Shown here: piece after piece, positions 17,801-24,428 of the stretch
Position numbering within the stretch: the first letter of the stretch is position 1
How the letters are laid out: every line of letters starts with the position of its first letter
From: Reichenbachiella sp. 5M10
Lineage (GTDB): Bacteria > Bacteroidota > Bacteroidia > Cytophagales > Cyclobacteriaceae
Reading direction: 5' to 3'
NCBI RefSeq assembly: GCF_002742335.1
Contig: NZ_MDGR01000007.1
Location: forward strand, 2,856,501-2,920,500
Length of the DNA: 64,000 nt
The notes under the pieces: generated by a model
Told to the model about the DNA's origin: nothing
The model's input: the letters and a program-made list of their open reading frames with translations, nothing else
The model's database searches: none
Made by a program: the position numbers and the translations under genes

Positions 17801-18097
17801 CCCACCGATGGTTACTTCTTGGGTCGCATACCCAATGCTCGTCACGACCAAGGTCTCAGCACCCGCCGGGACATTGAGTGTGTACTTGCCACTGATGTCG
17901 GTGATACTCCCTATAGAAGCTTCTCCTTTGACGAGTACAGTTGCTCCGATGACAGAGCTACCTGTAGCGTCCAATACTTGTCCCTGGATGCGTTGGTCCT
18001 GCGCCCATGCAGCAGTCCCACCCATCAGAACGAAAACAAAAACCAAGCACTGTAGGGCTCGCCTGATTTTTTTAGGATTCAATAAAGTTGGATTCAT
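14855..18097 (-). CDS. SusC/RagA-like TonB-dependent outer-membrane transporter
   Basis: About 1080 residues from the preferred Met (NPTLLNPKKIRR), which gives a signal peptide ending in AAWAQ; a start 39 bp upstream is possible. The order is: carboxypeptidase-D-like domain (RIQGQVLDATGSSVIGATVLVKG), TonB box region (LNEVVVTALGVERETKALGYSVQEV), plug domain with the SusC signature NPDDIATVSVLKGPAAAALYGSRAANGAI (given in part), and a long C-terminal barrel ending in YGFNINIQL. It imports the ligand bound by SusD, using TonB energy. It is the first gene of the phosphonate/phosphoester block, divergent from an XRE-cupin regulator across about 250 bp. Confidence 0.95.
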   Translation of the reverse strand: MNPTLLNPKKIRRALQCLVFVFVLMGGTAAWAQDQRIQGQVLDATGSSVIGATVLVKGEASIGSITDISGKYTLNVPAGAETLVVTSIGYATQEVTIGGRSVIDVTLVEDVQELNEVVVTALGVERETKALGYSVQEVQGDDMTEARETNMVSGLSGKVAGVQVTNSGSGVGGSARVTIRGESSLNINANQPLFVVDGVPISNQVQGASGSGNLEVDYGNAAGEINPDDIATVSVLKGPAAAALYGSRAANGAILITTKSGKSTKGIGITINSNTTFENPLRLPEWQNQYGQGNNGQFAFVDGSGSGTADGVDESWGPSMDGQLIPQFDSPRDVDGYRGGDLNAPDGSSIIPTAWDKSPDNINDFFQTGVTLTNSISISSSSDKGNVRLSYTNLDQKGMIPNTDLKRNTLALNTGVNLTDKLKVNASINYINTESGNRPAISYGTESLMYLWIWYGRQVNTKNLSNYWMPGLEGTRQFNYNYNYHDNPYFTTYENTNGQSKDRVLGNVSATYKFTDELSLMVRTGLDVYNELRDRKRAFSTQRFPLGMYREDRLYFNERNSDFLLTYNKQFGQNFGLTVSAGGNQMSQTYNYNETVAPQLLIPNIYNFSNSAVNLQVSQTDTEKKINSLYGYAQFSLKNMIFLDVTGRNDWSSTLPVQNNSYFYPSATLSAVISDMVNLPSPVSFVKLRAAYAQVGNDTRPYSLTNVYISETAWGSTQAKTESSTLANADLKPERTSSFELGADVRFFKGRLGFDFTYYDNRTRDQIIPIALDISTGYNSRIINAGEIQNNGIELMVNATPIQLSNGLTWDMGVNFTRNRSKVIELAEGLDAYTMTERNGAYVQAREGERMGEIYGVGFARVEDESSPYYGQIIHSSEGTPLRGSDLENQGNYNPDWMMGLQNTLSFKGLSLGFLFDIRQGGIVVSRTKTIGSTSGQLKETLYGRADGYDLSVEGNGIVSEGVVENADGSYSPNTVKVASRNWHNRYYERNNVEAAKYDASYVKLREVKLSYSMPNKWFVNTPVRTVKVSIVGRNLALWTENPHFDPDVMAMSGGTLQPGIENMSYPSARSYGFNINIQL

Positions 18098-18304
18098 AGA
18101 AATTGATTGTTTATGTTTTGTTGTCTGCAATATCAATCCCTACTTTGAAGTATATGTGTTGGAAATGTTACACTACTGGTAAGTTAGATAACGCAAAACA
18201 CCCCTTTTCTTAACATTAAATTCATTGACTAATATGAAACCCAATAACCAACCCTGAATCGAAATAAATCCATTAAACGAATGTTACGTTTACAAATATG
18301 CAAC

Positions 18305-18312
18305 TATACTTG
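18305..18312 (+). promoter_or_regulatory. Possible -7 element for the XRE-cupin regulator
   Basis: TATACTTG differs from the Bacteroidota -7 consensus TAnnTTTG by one base and lies 37 bp upstream of the regulator's ATG. The interval 18098-18348 must also hold the leftward promoter of the SusC operon and probably the operator; I see no clear -33/-7 pair for that direction. Confidence 0.35.
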
Positions 18313-18348
18313 CAGAGAAGTTTATAAATAGTAAACCCAAGAAAAATC

Positions 18349-18915
18349 ATGAATAACATAGTAGTCAGCTGGATTGGCAACAAAATAAAATCACTCCGCA
18401 ACCAAAAGAACCTCTCTCTACTGGAGCTCAGCAATCAATCCAAAATCAGCAAAAGCCTGCTGTCCAAAATCGAGAACTCACGCACCATCCCCTCCCTGCC
18501 TGTCTTCATCAACATCCTCGAATCACTCGAAGTAGCACCCAAGGATTTCTTTGAAGACATGTATTTGAGGAATGGACACAATTTCACAGTCGTCAAAAAA
18601 GAAGATCGGAAGACCATTGAAAAAGAGGATCGCGTGGGCTTCAAGTACCAATCCATCATCAACCAAAGTCTACTCAATCTCAACGTAGATATCGTACACC
18701 TCACTGTCGAACCTCATGCCGAATACGAGCCCACAAGTACGGATGGTTATGAATTCAAAATCGTCCTATCCGGAAAAATAGAATACATCATCGGTGAGGA
18801 AAGCACTGTACTCGAAGAGGGCGACTCCATATTTTTTGATGCACGTATCCCCCACTACCCCAAAGCCTCCGAAGAGCGTGTGCAGCTTCTAGTGATTTAC
18901 TTCCTCTTTCCCTAA
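18349..18915 (+). CDS. XRE-family regulator with C-terminal cupin domain
   Basis: A 188-residue protein. Residues about 9-65 form an XRE helix-turn-helix (IGNKIKSLRNQKNLSLLELSNQSKISKSLL, quoted in part). Residues about 115-185 form a cupin with EFKIVLSGKIEYIIGEESTVLEEGDSIFFDARIPH, including the late His and the glycine-rich turn. Such XRE-cupin proteins usually bind a small molecule in the cupin and control an adjacent catabolic operon. The gene is divergent from the SusC block and upstream of a PhnA-family gene, so it is the best candidate regulator of phosphonate/phosphoester use. The effector and whether it acts as repressor or activator are unknown. Confidence 0.87.
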   Translation: MNNIVVSWIGNKIKSLRNQKNLSLLELSNQSKISKSLLSKIENSRTIPSLPVFINILESLEVAPKDFFEDMYLRNGHNFTVVKKEDRKTIEKEDRVGFKYQSIINQSLLNLNVDIVHLTVEPHAEYEPTSTDGYEFKIVLSGKIEYIIGEESTVLEEGDSIFFDARIPHYPKASEERVQLLVIYFLFP

Positions 18916-18924
18916 GAGGCATAC

Positions 18925-18932
18925 TATATTTG
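18925..18932 (+). promoter_or_regulatory. Bacteroidota -7 element upstream of the PhnA-family gene
   Basis: TATATTTG followed by CC is an exact TAnnTTTG match, 54 bp upstream of the ATG at 18986 and 10 bp after the regulator's stop. The PhnA-family gene thus probably has its own promoter. No convincing -33 TTTG is seen at the usual distance. Confidence 0.5.
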
Positions 18933-18985
18933 CCGCCCTCTCCAAGAGGATAAGCGCATATTAGATCTCAGCAAACAGACAATAA

Positions 18986-19561
18986 ATGAACCTAGAACAA
19001 GAATTGCAAAACAGAAGTGGCTCAAAGTGCGAACTCTGTAGCAGTACAGACACCCTCTCCATACACGTCGTATCTCCCAAATCTGGTCAAGACCTCTCCG
19101 AAAACACGCTGCTGTGCAGCACCTGTATCGAACAAATCCAAAACCAGGACAAAATCGAACCCAACCACTGGCACTGTCTCAATGACAGCATGTGGAGCGA
19201 AACACCCGCGGTACAGGTACTTGCTTGGCGTATGCTCAACCACCTAATCACAGAAGGCTGGGCACAAAATCTCCTCGAAATGCTCTACCTCGATGACGAA
19301 ACCTTGAGTTGGGCCAAAGAAGGCATGATTGTCGACCAACAAAAAGCCATCAAACACATCGACAGCAATGGCGCTACACTTACTGCGGGTGATTCGGTCG
19401 TACTCATCAAGGACCTCAATGTCAAAGGAGCCAACTTCACAGCCAAACGTGGTACGGCGGTTCGCAACATTACCCTGACCCACGACAACCCCGAGCACAT
19501 CGAAGGCAAAGTCAACGGGCAACATATTGTAATCTTGACCAAATACGTCAAAAAAAGCTAA
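18986..19561 (+). CDS. PhnA/YjdM-family zinc-ribbon protein
   Basis: A 191-residue protein of the PhnA (YjdM) family. The N-terminal zinc ribbon has CELCSSTD (C16, C19) and LLCSTCIEQI. The C-terminal SH3-like domain has LTAGDSVVLIKDLNVKGANFTAKRGTAVRNI and HIEGKVNGQHIVILTKYVKK, as expected. The family name comes from an old phosphonate assignment in E. coli that was later separated from the real phosphonoacetate hydrolase, so the name is no evidence of phosphonate chemistry. Its placement 70 bp after the regulator of a phosphonate locus is still notable. It is slightly longer than typical family members because of an insertion between the ribbon and the SH3-like part. Confidence 0.85.
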   Translation: MNLEQELQNRSGSKCELCSSTDTLSIHVVSPKSGQDLSENTLLCSTCIEQIQNQDKIEPNHWHCLNDSMWSETPAVQVLAWRMLNHLITEGWAQNLLEMLYLDDETLSWAKEGMIVDQQKAIKHIDSNGATLTAGDSVVLIKDLNVKGANFTAKRGTAVRNITLTHDNPEHIEGKVNGQHIVILTKYVKKS

Positions 19562-19579
19562 CCCCCTCTCTACAATTGC

Positions 19580-19611
19580 TCCCTCCAAAATTCACTCTTT
19601 TTTTTGGAGGG
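19580..19611. terminator. Possible hairpin downstream of the PhnA-family gene
   Basis: CCCTCCAAAA (19581-19590) can pair with TTTTGGAGGG (19602-19611). The T-run lies inside the loop and right arm rather than after the stem, so the terminator call is weak. Confidence 0.35.
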
Positions 19612-19802
19612 GTACGGAGCTACACATTGCTTCATATACATTATTTCTTTATCCTTGTTGATAGACATTGGCTATCATAGATACCTAGACTAGATCTCTG
19701 ACTAGATAAACTCACCACACAATCAAAGACAAAACCACACCTCGCCATCAACTCCACCCTTGCAACAGGGTGCTACCTTCTCTTGATGCATACCTCTCTC
19801 TC

Positions 19803-21677
19803 ATGCCTGCATTTCTGTTTGTGTTGCTTCTTCCCTTTTTTGCCTTAGGGCAAAACACTCCCAAAGAGACCTACGGCATCAAAAACCCTGGCAAGAACAC
19901 CGCCAACAAATGCGGTGACTACCTCAGCATCTACAACAAACTGCCGGCTGATATCCGCTATGGGATCGAAGTAGTCGACCGCATGATCTACTTCTACTAT
20001 CCCAGCGAGCACTACTTTCACGACATCTTTCCGAAAAATACAGACGGAATCGCCATAGACATCGTCAAACGACAACAGTATCGCTGCTATGACAAGAATA
20101 ATCTACAGGACACTTGGCTCAACCAAGGGTACCTCATGCCTCCATTGTACAAGGACGAGATGATGAAGCGACTTACGGTCAACGAACAAGGGTTTGTCAT
20201 CATCCCTTACGCTACGATCCCCCAACAGTTCGACCCCTTGATGATCGAGTGCAACTTGCTCATTCTTCAAAAGAAATACCTCTGTGGCTACCACTCCTTC
20301 TCCAACATGGACTACAGCAACTGGGGCATACTCAAAATGGGTATGTATCGTGACTCACTCTCAGCAGACCAATACCAAACTATCCACCAAGAAATTTCCA
20401 AAAACCTACACTTTATCGTGCCCTTCGCACGCAACAAAGCCTCCTTTGACAAACAAGACATACAACCGCTCTACGACTCTCTCCACCTCTCCGACTACCA
20501 CATCAAGGAGATCTCCATCAAGGCCTACACCTCCATCGAAGGCTCACATGATCGCAACATTGAGCTCCAACAGGGACGCTCGCAAAGCATCATCTCTGCC
20601 TTGCAATCCTACCAGAGCCCCACGATTCGCTCGACAGTATCTGCACACGAAAACTGGGTAGAATTCTTAAACAACATCCGAGACACGCAGTTTGAGTACC
20701 TGAGTCGACAATCCAAAGAAGAAATCAAAGCACAGCTAAGCGATCCTCAATTGCTGGCACAGCTGGAACCCATGCTTCAGCACCACCGCAAGGCACTCAT
20801 CGAACTCAAACTCCAAAAACGCTTTTCGTCCGAAGAAAACAACCCCGACATACTCAAGAAGTTCTTTGACCAAAACATCCAAAACAAAAACATCGAAGAG
20901 GCTCTCTATCTCCAAAAAATCATCTTTGAAAAAATAGAGGACCAACAGCTGCCAGATGATTTCATCGGTCAACTCGAAGTCCCCGAAGAGTCCATCTATG
21001 GGCCCCTGCTCAACAACTTTGCGATCCACCAGACAGAACACGAAGATCTCTTTCTCTACGACAACATCCTTCGCTTTGAGCAATTGCTATCTCTCATGCC
21101 TGACAACCTCAAGATCAAATACAATCTCACCACACTCAAAATCAAAGCGTGGACTCAAGGAGAACTGATCACCAATCGAGAAGAAGTCCAACAATCCATC
21201 GACGAACTAGAAAAACTGGGGCTGGAACAAAGCCTCATCAAAAGACTAAGAATCAACTACTTCATCATACTCACCGAATATTACTACAAGCAGCAAGACT
21301 TCACCAACAAAAACAGAGCACTCCGCGAAGTATACTGGTTCTACTCACGTATGGATCTCAGTGACCAAGACCTACTGAGCCTCTCCAAATACCTGGCTGT
21401 ATTCAGTAAGTTTGACTGGGCCGAAGCGGTATTGTCCAAGCGCATCCATGAGATAGATGTAGACGAAGATTTGATCTTCTACTATCTCGCATTGACGATT
21501 GCCAACCCAAACAAAACAGCGCAGAACGACTACCGAACCTTTATGCTCAACGCCATAGACAAAAACAACCAACGATTCTGCGACCTATTCTTGCCCAAAC
21601 CGCAGGGAGGCTACACCTTTCAGCTACTCAATGACAACTACCTTAAAAAAACATACTGCGAAAACTGTAAGCAATAA
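19803..21677 (+). CDS. Exported protein of unknown function with OmpA-C-like segment
   Basis: The ATG at 19803 gives a good signal peptide (MPAFLFVLLLPFFALGQ); an ATG 33 bp earlier is possible. The product has about 624 residues. Residues about 205-290 contain IVPFARNKASFDKQDIQPLYDSL and IKAYTSIEGSHDRNIELQQGRSQSIISAL, which resemble the beta-alpha-beta core of an OmpA C-terminal peptidoglycan-binding domain. The remainder is helical and rich in Gln, Glu and Lys, consistent with TPR-like repeats. No enzymatic motif is seen. It may be a periplasmic or outer-membrane-associated protein. The next gene starts 10 bp downstream, so the two are probably cotranscribed. Confidence 0.7.
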   Translation: MPAFLFVLLLPFFALGQNTPKETYGIKNPGKNTANKCGDYLSIYNKLPADIRYGIEVVDRMIYFYYPSEHYFHDIFPKNTDGIAIDIVKRQQYRCYDKNNLQDTWLNQGYLMPPLYKDEMMKRLTVNEQGFVIIPYATIPQQFDPLMIECNLLILQKKYLCGYHSFSNMDYSNWGILKMGMYRDSLSADQYQTIHQEISKNLHFIVPFARNKASFDKQDIQPLYDSLHLSDYHIKEISIKAYTSIEGSHDRNIELQQGRSQSIISALQSYQSPTIRSTVSAHENWVEFLNNIRDTQFEYLSRQSKEEIKAQLSDPQLLAQLEPMLQHHRKALIELKLQKRFSSEENNPDILKKFFDQNIQNKNIEEALYLQKIIFEKIEDQQLPDDFIGQLEVPEESIYGPLLNNFAIHQTEHEDLFLYDNILRFEQLLSLMPDNLKIKYNLTTLKIKAWTQGELITNREEVQQSIDELEKLGLEQSLIKRLRINYFIILTEYYYKQQDFTNKNRALREVYWFYSRMDLSDQDLLSLSKYLAVFSKFDWAEAVLSKRIHEIDVDEDLIFYYLALTIANPNKTAQNDYRTFMLNAIDKNNQRFCDLFLPKPQGGYTFQLLNDNYLKKTYCENCKQ

Positions 21678-21687
21678 AAACTACGCT

Positions 21688-22401
21688 ATGAACAGATTAG
21701 AACCGAATGACCAACGTGCCAAAATTGCCATTGCCTTGATATGGATAGTCGTTGCTTTGGATGTATTGTCCATGATCTCATCCTTCATTCAATACGAACT
21801 ATTGGAATCCATCGCCAATGGTGACATTGTCTCTGATGAAGAAGCTACTCTCAATGATCTCCGCGAACAGGTCATCGGTTATGTCAGTATTGGGGTATTC
21901 ATCATTTCTGGAGTGACCTTCATTCAGTGGTTTCGTCGAGCCTATGCCAACTTGCATCAGCTAGTCAAAAACCTCAACCACAGCGAAGGATGGGCTGCTG
22001 GCAGCTGGTTCACTCCCATCATCGGACTATACAGGCCTTATCAGATCATGAAAGAACTGTATACCGAAACAGAGAAATTCATTATAAAACATAGACCTAC
22101 CTATCACACAGACAACCCTGACAAATACCTCGGCATATGGTGGACCCTTTGGATCATATCCAATATTTCGGGACAAATACTGATCAGATATACTCGAAAT
22201 GCTGAAACCCTTGACCAACTGATCAACATGACCCTATTGAGCATAGTTGATTTACTCATCGCTATTCCATTAGGAATAATTGCCGTACAAGTAATCCGCA
22301 ACTACACAAACATGGAGCAGGTACTCCATACGCTTTCTTTGTCATCGTCTAGCCCTACTACCGAGCCTACATCACCTATGACGAATCCCTCAGAAGACTA
22401 G
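21688..22401 (+). CDS. DUF4328-type membrane protein
   Basis: I start at the ATG at 21688 (MNRLEPNDQRAK); a longer frame would overlap the preceding gene. The 237 residues hold about four hydrophobic segments: two near the N-terminus (IAIALIWIVVALDVLSMI and VIGYVSIGVFIISGVTFIQWF) and two later (WWTLWIISNISGQ and LLSIVDLLIAIPLGIIAVQVI). The stretch WFRRAYANLHQLV followed by AAGSWFTPIIGLYRPYQIMKELY is the DUF4328 hallmark. The function is unknown. It follows the OmpA-C-like gene closely and ends at a strong bidirectional terminator. Confidence 0.8.
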   Translation: MNRLEPNDQRAKIAIALIWIVVALDVLSMISSFIQYELLESIANGDIVSDEEATLNDLREQVIGYVSIGVFIISGVTFIQWFRRAYANLHQLVKNLNHSEGWAAGSWFTPIIGLYRPYQIMKELYTETEKFIIKHRPTYHTDNPDKYLGIWWTLWIISNISGQILIRYTRNAETLDQLINMTLLSIVDLLIAIPLGIIAVQVIRNYTNMEQVLHTLSLSSSSPTTEPTSPMTNPSED

Positions 22402-22409
22402 CTCCTCAA

Positions 22410-22460
22410 CACAAGTGAAGGCCCAAGATCCATAGATCTTGAGCCTTCACTTGTGATTTT
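22410..22460. terminator. Bidirectional terminator
   Basis: A 13-bp perfect stem, CACAAGTGAAGGC/GCCTTCACTTGTG, with a further inner pairing (CAAGAT/ATCTTG) lies between convergent genes. ATTTTGTC follows on the plus strand. Confidence 0.8.
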
Positions 22461-22469
22461 GTCTCAAAA

Positions 22470-23234
22470 TTATTTTTCGGAGAGTCGCGTATGGATTTGA
22501 TTGAGGGTCATACCCATATAGTCATCCTGCGCATGAAGTTCCAACTTCTCTACCTCCTCGCCACTGGCAAGCATCGATGCAAACTCCAAGTTGCGAGTCA
22601 TCACATCGCTCATCCTTTCTATTTCCACCATGTTGCGAGACGTGTTCAGCGTACGCTTCTGCAAATCCATCGCCCATTTGGCACAGATCAGCAATATCAA
22701 CACAGCCAATCCACAGTGAAACATAAACGTCTGCATGTCCATGTAGTCCAACTGCGTAAAATACACACTGCTCTCACTTCCTGTCGAGAAACTCAAATAC
22801 TGCAAATATCCAAACACAGCGTGATGCAGTACGATGACTATTGCCAAAGGAATTTGAATTTTCCAATTTTGATATGTAATCAATATAGTCGCACTAATGA
22901 AGGCAAAAAAGTGCATCTCAAACAGTCCGTGCATCTGATAGATGTACTGCCCCATAAATACACCAAACACTCCACTCGCCACATATTGATTCAACGAGGT
23001 ATTCGGAAACATCTTTTTGGCTAAGAAATAAAGCACCAGCAACAATCCTCCGACACTCAAGCCCAAAAACCATGTGTCGTAAAACATTGACAAGAACAAC
23101 CCGAAAACAAAATATCCTACCAACAACCGCTCGATCAATACATCCCCACGATCACGAATCTCTTGTACAAACCGATTGTATATTCCTTCTTCCGTTCTCA
23201 AATCAATACCCTGCTCTTGCATTCCTTCTCTCAT
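22470..23234 (-). CDS. Orphan MCP-type membrane sensor ending after HAMP-like segment
   Basis: A 254-residue protein with about six hydrophobic segments. The part IYQMHGLFEMHFFAFISATILITYQNWKIQIPLAIVIVLHHAVFGYLQ (given for reference; motif MHxxFEMHF...HHxxFgylQ) is the membrane sensor domain found in certain methyl-accepting chemotaxis proteins and diguanylate cyclases. After the last segment, NLEFASMLASGEEVEKLELHAQDDYMGMTLNQIHTRL resembles a HAMP domain. The protein stops there, with no MCP, kinase or GGDEF output domain, and a terminator lies 10 bp downstream. It may pass a signal to a partner through the HAMP-like tail or be a natural truncation. Its start overlaps the preceding redoxin gene by 32 bp. 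Confidence 0.65.
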   Translation of the reverse strand: MREGMQEQGIDLRTEEGIYNRFVQEIRDRGDVLIERLLVGYFVFGLFLSMFYDTWFLGLSVGGLLLVLYFLAKKMFPNTSLNQYVASGVFGVFMGQYIYQMHGLFEMHFFAFISATILITYQNWKIQIPLAIVIVLHHAVFGYLQYLSFSTGSESSVYFTQLDYMDMQTFMFHCGLAVLILLICAKWAMDLQKRTLNTSRNMVEIERMSDVMTRNLEFASMLASGEEVEKLELHAQDDYMGMTLNQIHTRLSEK

Positions 23235-23892
23235 TATATAATCCTAATATACGTTTTCCTTGCTCTACATATCCCGCCTTTTTCCCTAGATCAGACGGCA
23301 ACTGACAGCCATATGCCTGCCGCATACCCTGAAACAAATCCAACGGAAGTTGCTCCCCCGCGATCAGTTTGGTCAGTGCCTTGTCGATATACCGTGTCTC
23401 TTTGCGGGTACAAAACCTTGCTTGATTATAATTGCCCTTATAATAAATCCTCGAAGATTTGTCTAGCACTACGCCCTGAGGAGTAGCATAGATCCCACAC
23501 CGGTCTGAGATCACACCGGCTCGATCCCACACAACGGGAAGATCCAACTCATACTTGTCTCGAAACTCTGCCACGGCCTCCGCATCCTCCGATTGCACAA
23601 TCACATAGGCCTGTACACTGTCTTGATACACACGAGCCAACCGTTGAAAATCCCTCATATTGAAACGCGAACAAGGACACTCTGCATTGAAAAAATGGAG
23701 CAAACTGTACCTGGACCGGTCGATCTCCATGAGGTCACTGACCCCTACATACTCTCCTACCCCTACTTCCACATGCCCCAGTGGCACAGGCGTAGGTAGC
23801 GCATACCTCATCTCGTGCTGCCAAAACAGCCACCCTATACAAGTCAATATCAGCATTGCTGACAGTGTAAATACTATAATTTTGATTTTCAT
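23203..23892 (-). CDS. Membrane-anchored thioredoxin-fold protein (redoxin-like)
   Basis: A 229-residue protein with one N-terminal membrane anchor (IIVFTLSAMLILTCIGWLFW), so the main domain lies outside the cytoplasm. YSLLHFFNAECPCSRFNMRDFQRL corresponds to the beta1-active site-alpha1 region of TlpA/AhpC-like redoxins; the active site reads CPC, not CxxC. GIYATPQGVVLDKSSRIYYKGNYN supplies the cis-Pro loop (TPQ) and following strand. It could be a thiol oxidoreductase or peroxidase-like protein of the DUF6436/redoxin type. The downstream sensor gene overlaps its 3' end by 32 bp, which implies translational coupling. Confidence 0.72.
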   Translation of the reverse strand: MKIKIIVFTLSAMLILTCIGWLFWQHEMRYALPTPVPLGHVEVGVGEYVGVSDLMEIDRSRYSLLHFFNAECPCSRFNMRDFQRLARVYQDSVQAYVIVQSEDAEAVAEFRDKYELDLPVVWDRAGVISDRCGIYATPQGVVLDKSSRIYYKGNYNQARFCTRKETRYIDKALTKLIAGEQLPLDLFQGMRQAYGCQLPSDLGKKAGYVEQGKRILGLYNERRNARAGY

Positions 23893-23903
23893 ACGCAGTC
23901 TCG

Positions 23904-24140
23904 TTAATAAGGCATCACCTTACTGTATTTCGCTTGTACAAATGCTTTTAACTCGTCCAAGACTGCTTGATTGAAGACAGTATCACCCTCAATTTTGGTT
24001 GGTCTTATTCCATTAGCTAAAAAAACCTTAATGTTATGCACTTTAATCAAACTCCAACTTAAAGGAGGTAGATTCCCTTCAATCCAGAATATTACTTCTG
24101 ACGCCCTTCTTTCCATAGTTCCTCTAATGATAGGGAACAT
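23904..24140 (-). CDS. Small hypothetical protein
   Basis: A 78-residue frame ending 11 bp before the redoxin start and on the same strand. It encodes FWIEGNLPPLSWSLIKVHNIKVFLANGIRPTK and ends FVQAKYSKVMPY. There is no signal peptide and no motif I recognise. Its position as the first gene of a tight leftward group supports it. Starts at 24140 and 24116 are equally possible. The 288 bp between it and the divergent histidine kinase gene hold no other gene; they should hold promoters for both directions. Confidence 0.45.
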   Translation of the reverse strand: MFPIIRGTMERRASEVIFWIEGNLPPLSWSLIKVHNIKVFLANGIRPTKIEGDTVFNQAVLDELKAFVQAKYSKVMPY

Positions 24141-24428
24141 TATTTTTTCAACAAACCGTTAGCCTTGATTTTTCAGGGAATATAAAACATTTTTCACAGT
24201 AAACTGTCAAAAACATTATTAATCCATCAATAAATAGCACTATCCAAATAGACACAAACCACAAGTGTATTTACAACATATGTATTGATACACATACAAC
24301 CACATGGAATAAGACAGCCTCTACATCCTCCACTGCCCTGTGAACGGATCGAATTTGAATCAACACTCATTTTTTGGATTTCATTTCTATGACTAAATTG
24401 AGCAGTAAAAAACGAACAACTATCTTCA

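Noticed and set aside
15428-18055. Several open frames opposite the SusC gene
   Set aside because: Shadow frames on the strand complementary to a clear 1080-residue SusC; no family features.
18098-18348. Leftward promoter for the SusC operon
   Set aside because: One must exist here, but no sequence gives a clear -33/-7 pair for the minus strand, so no feature was reported.
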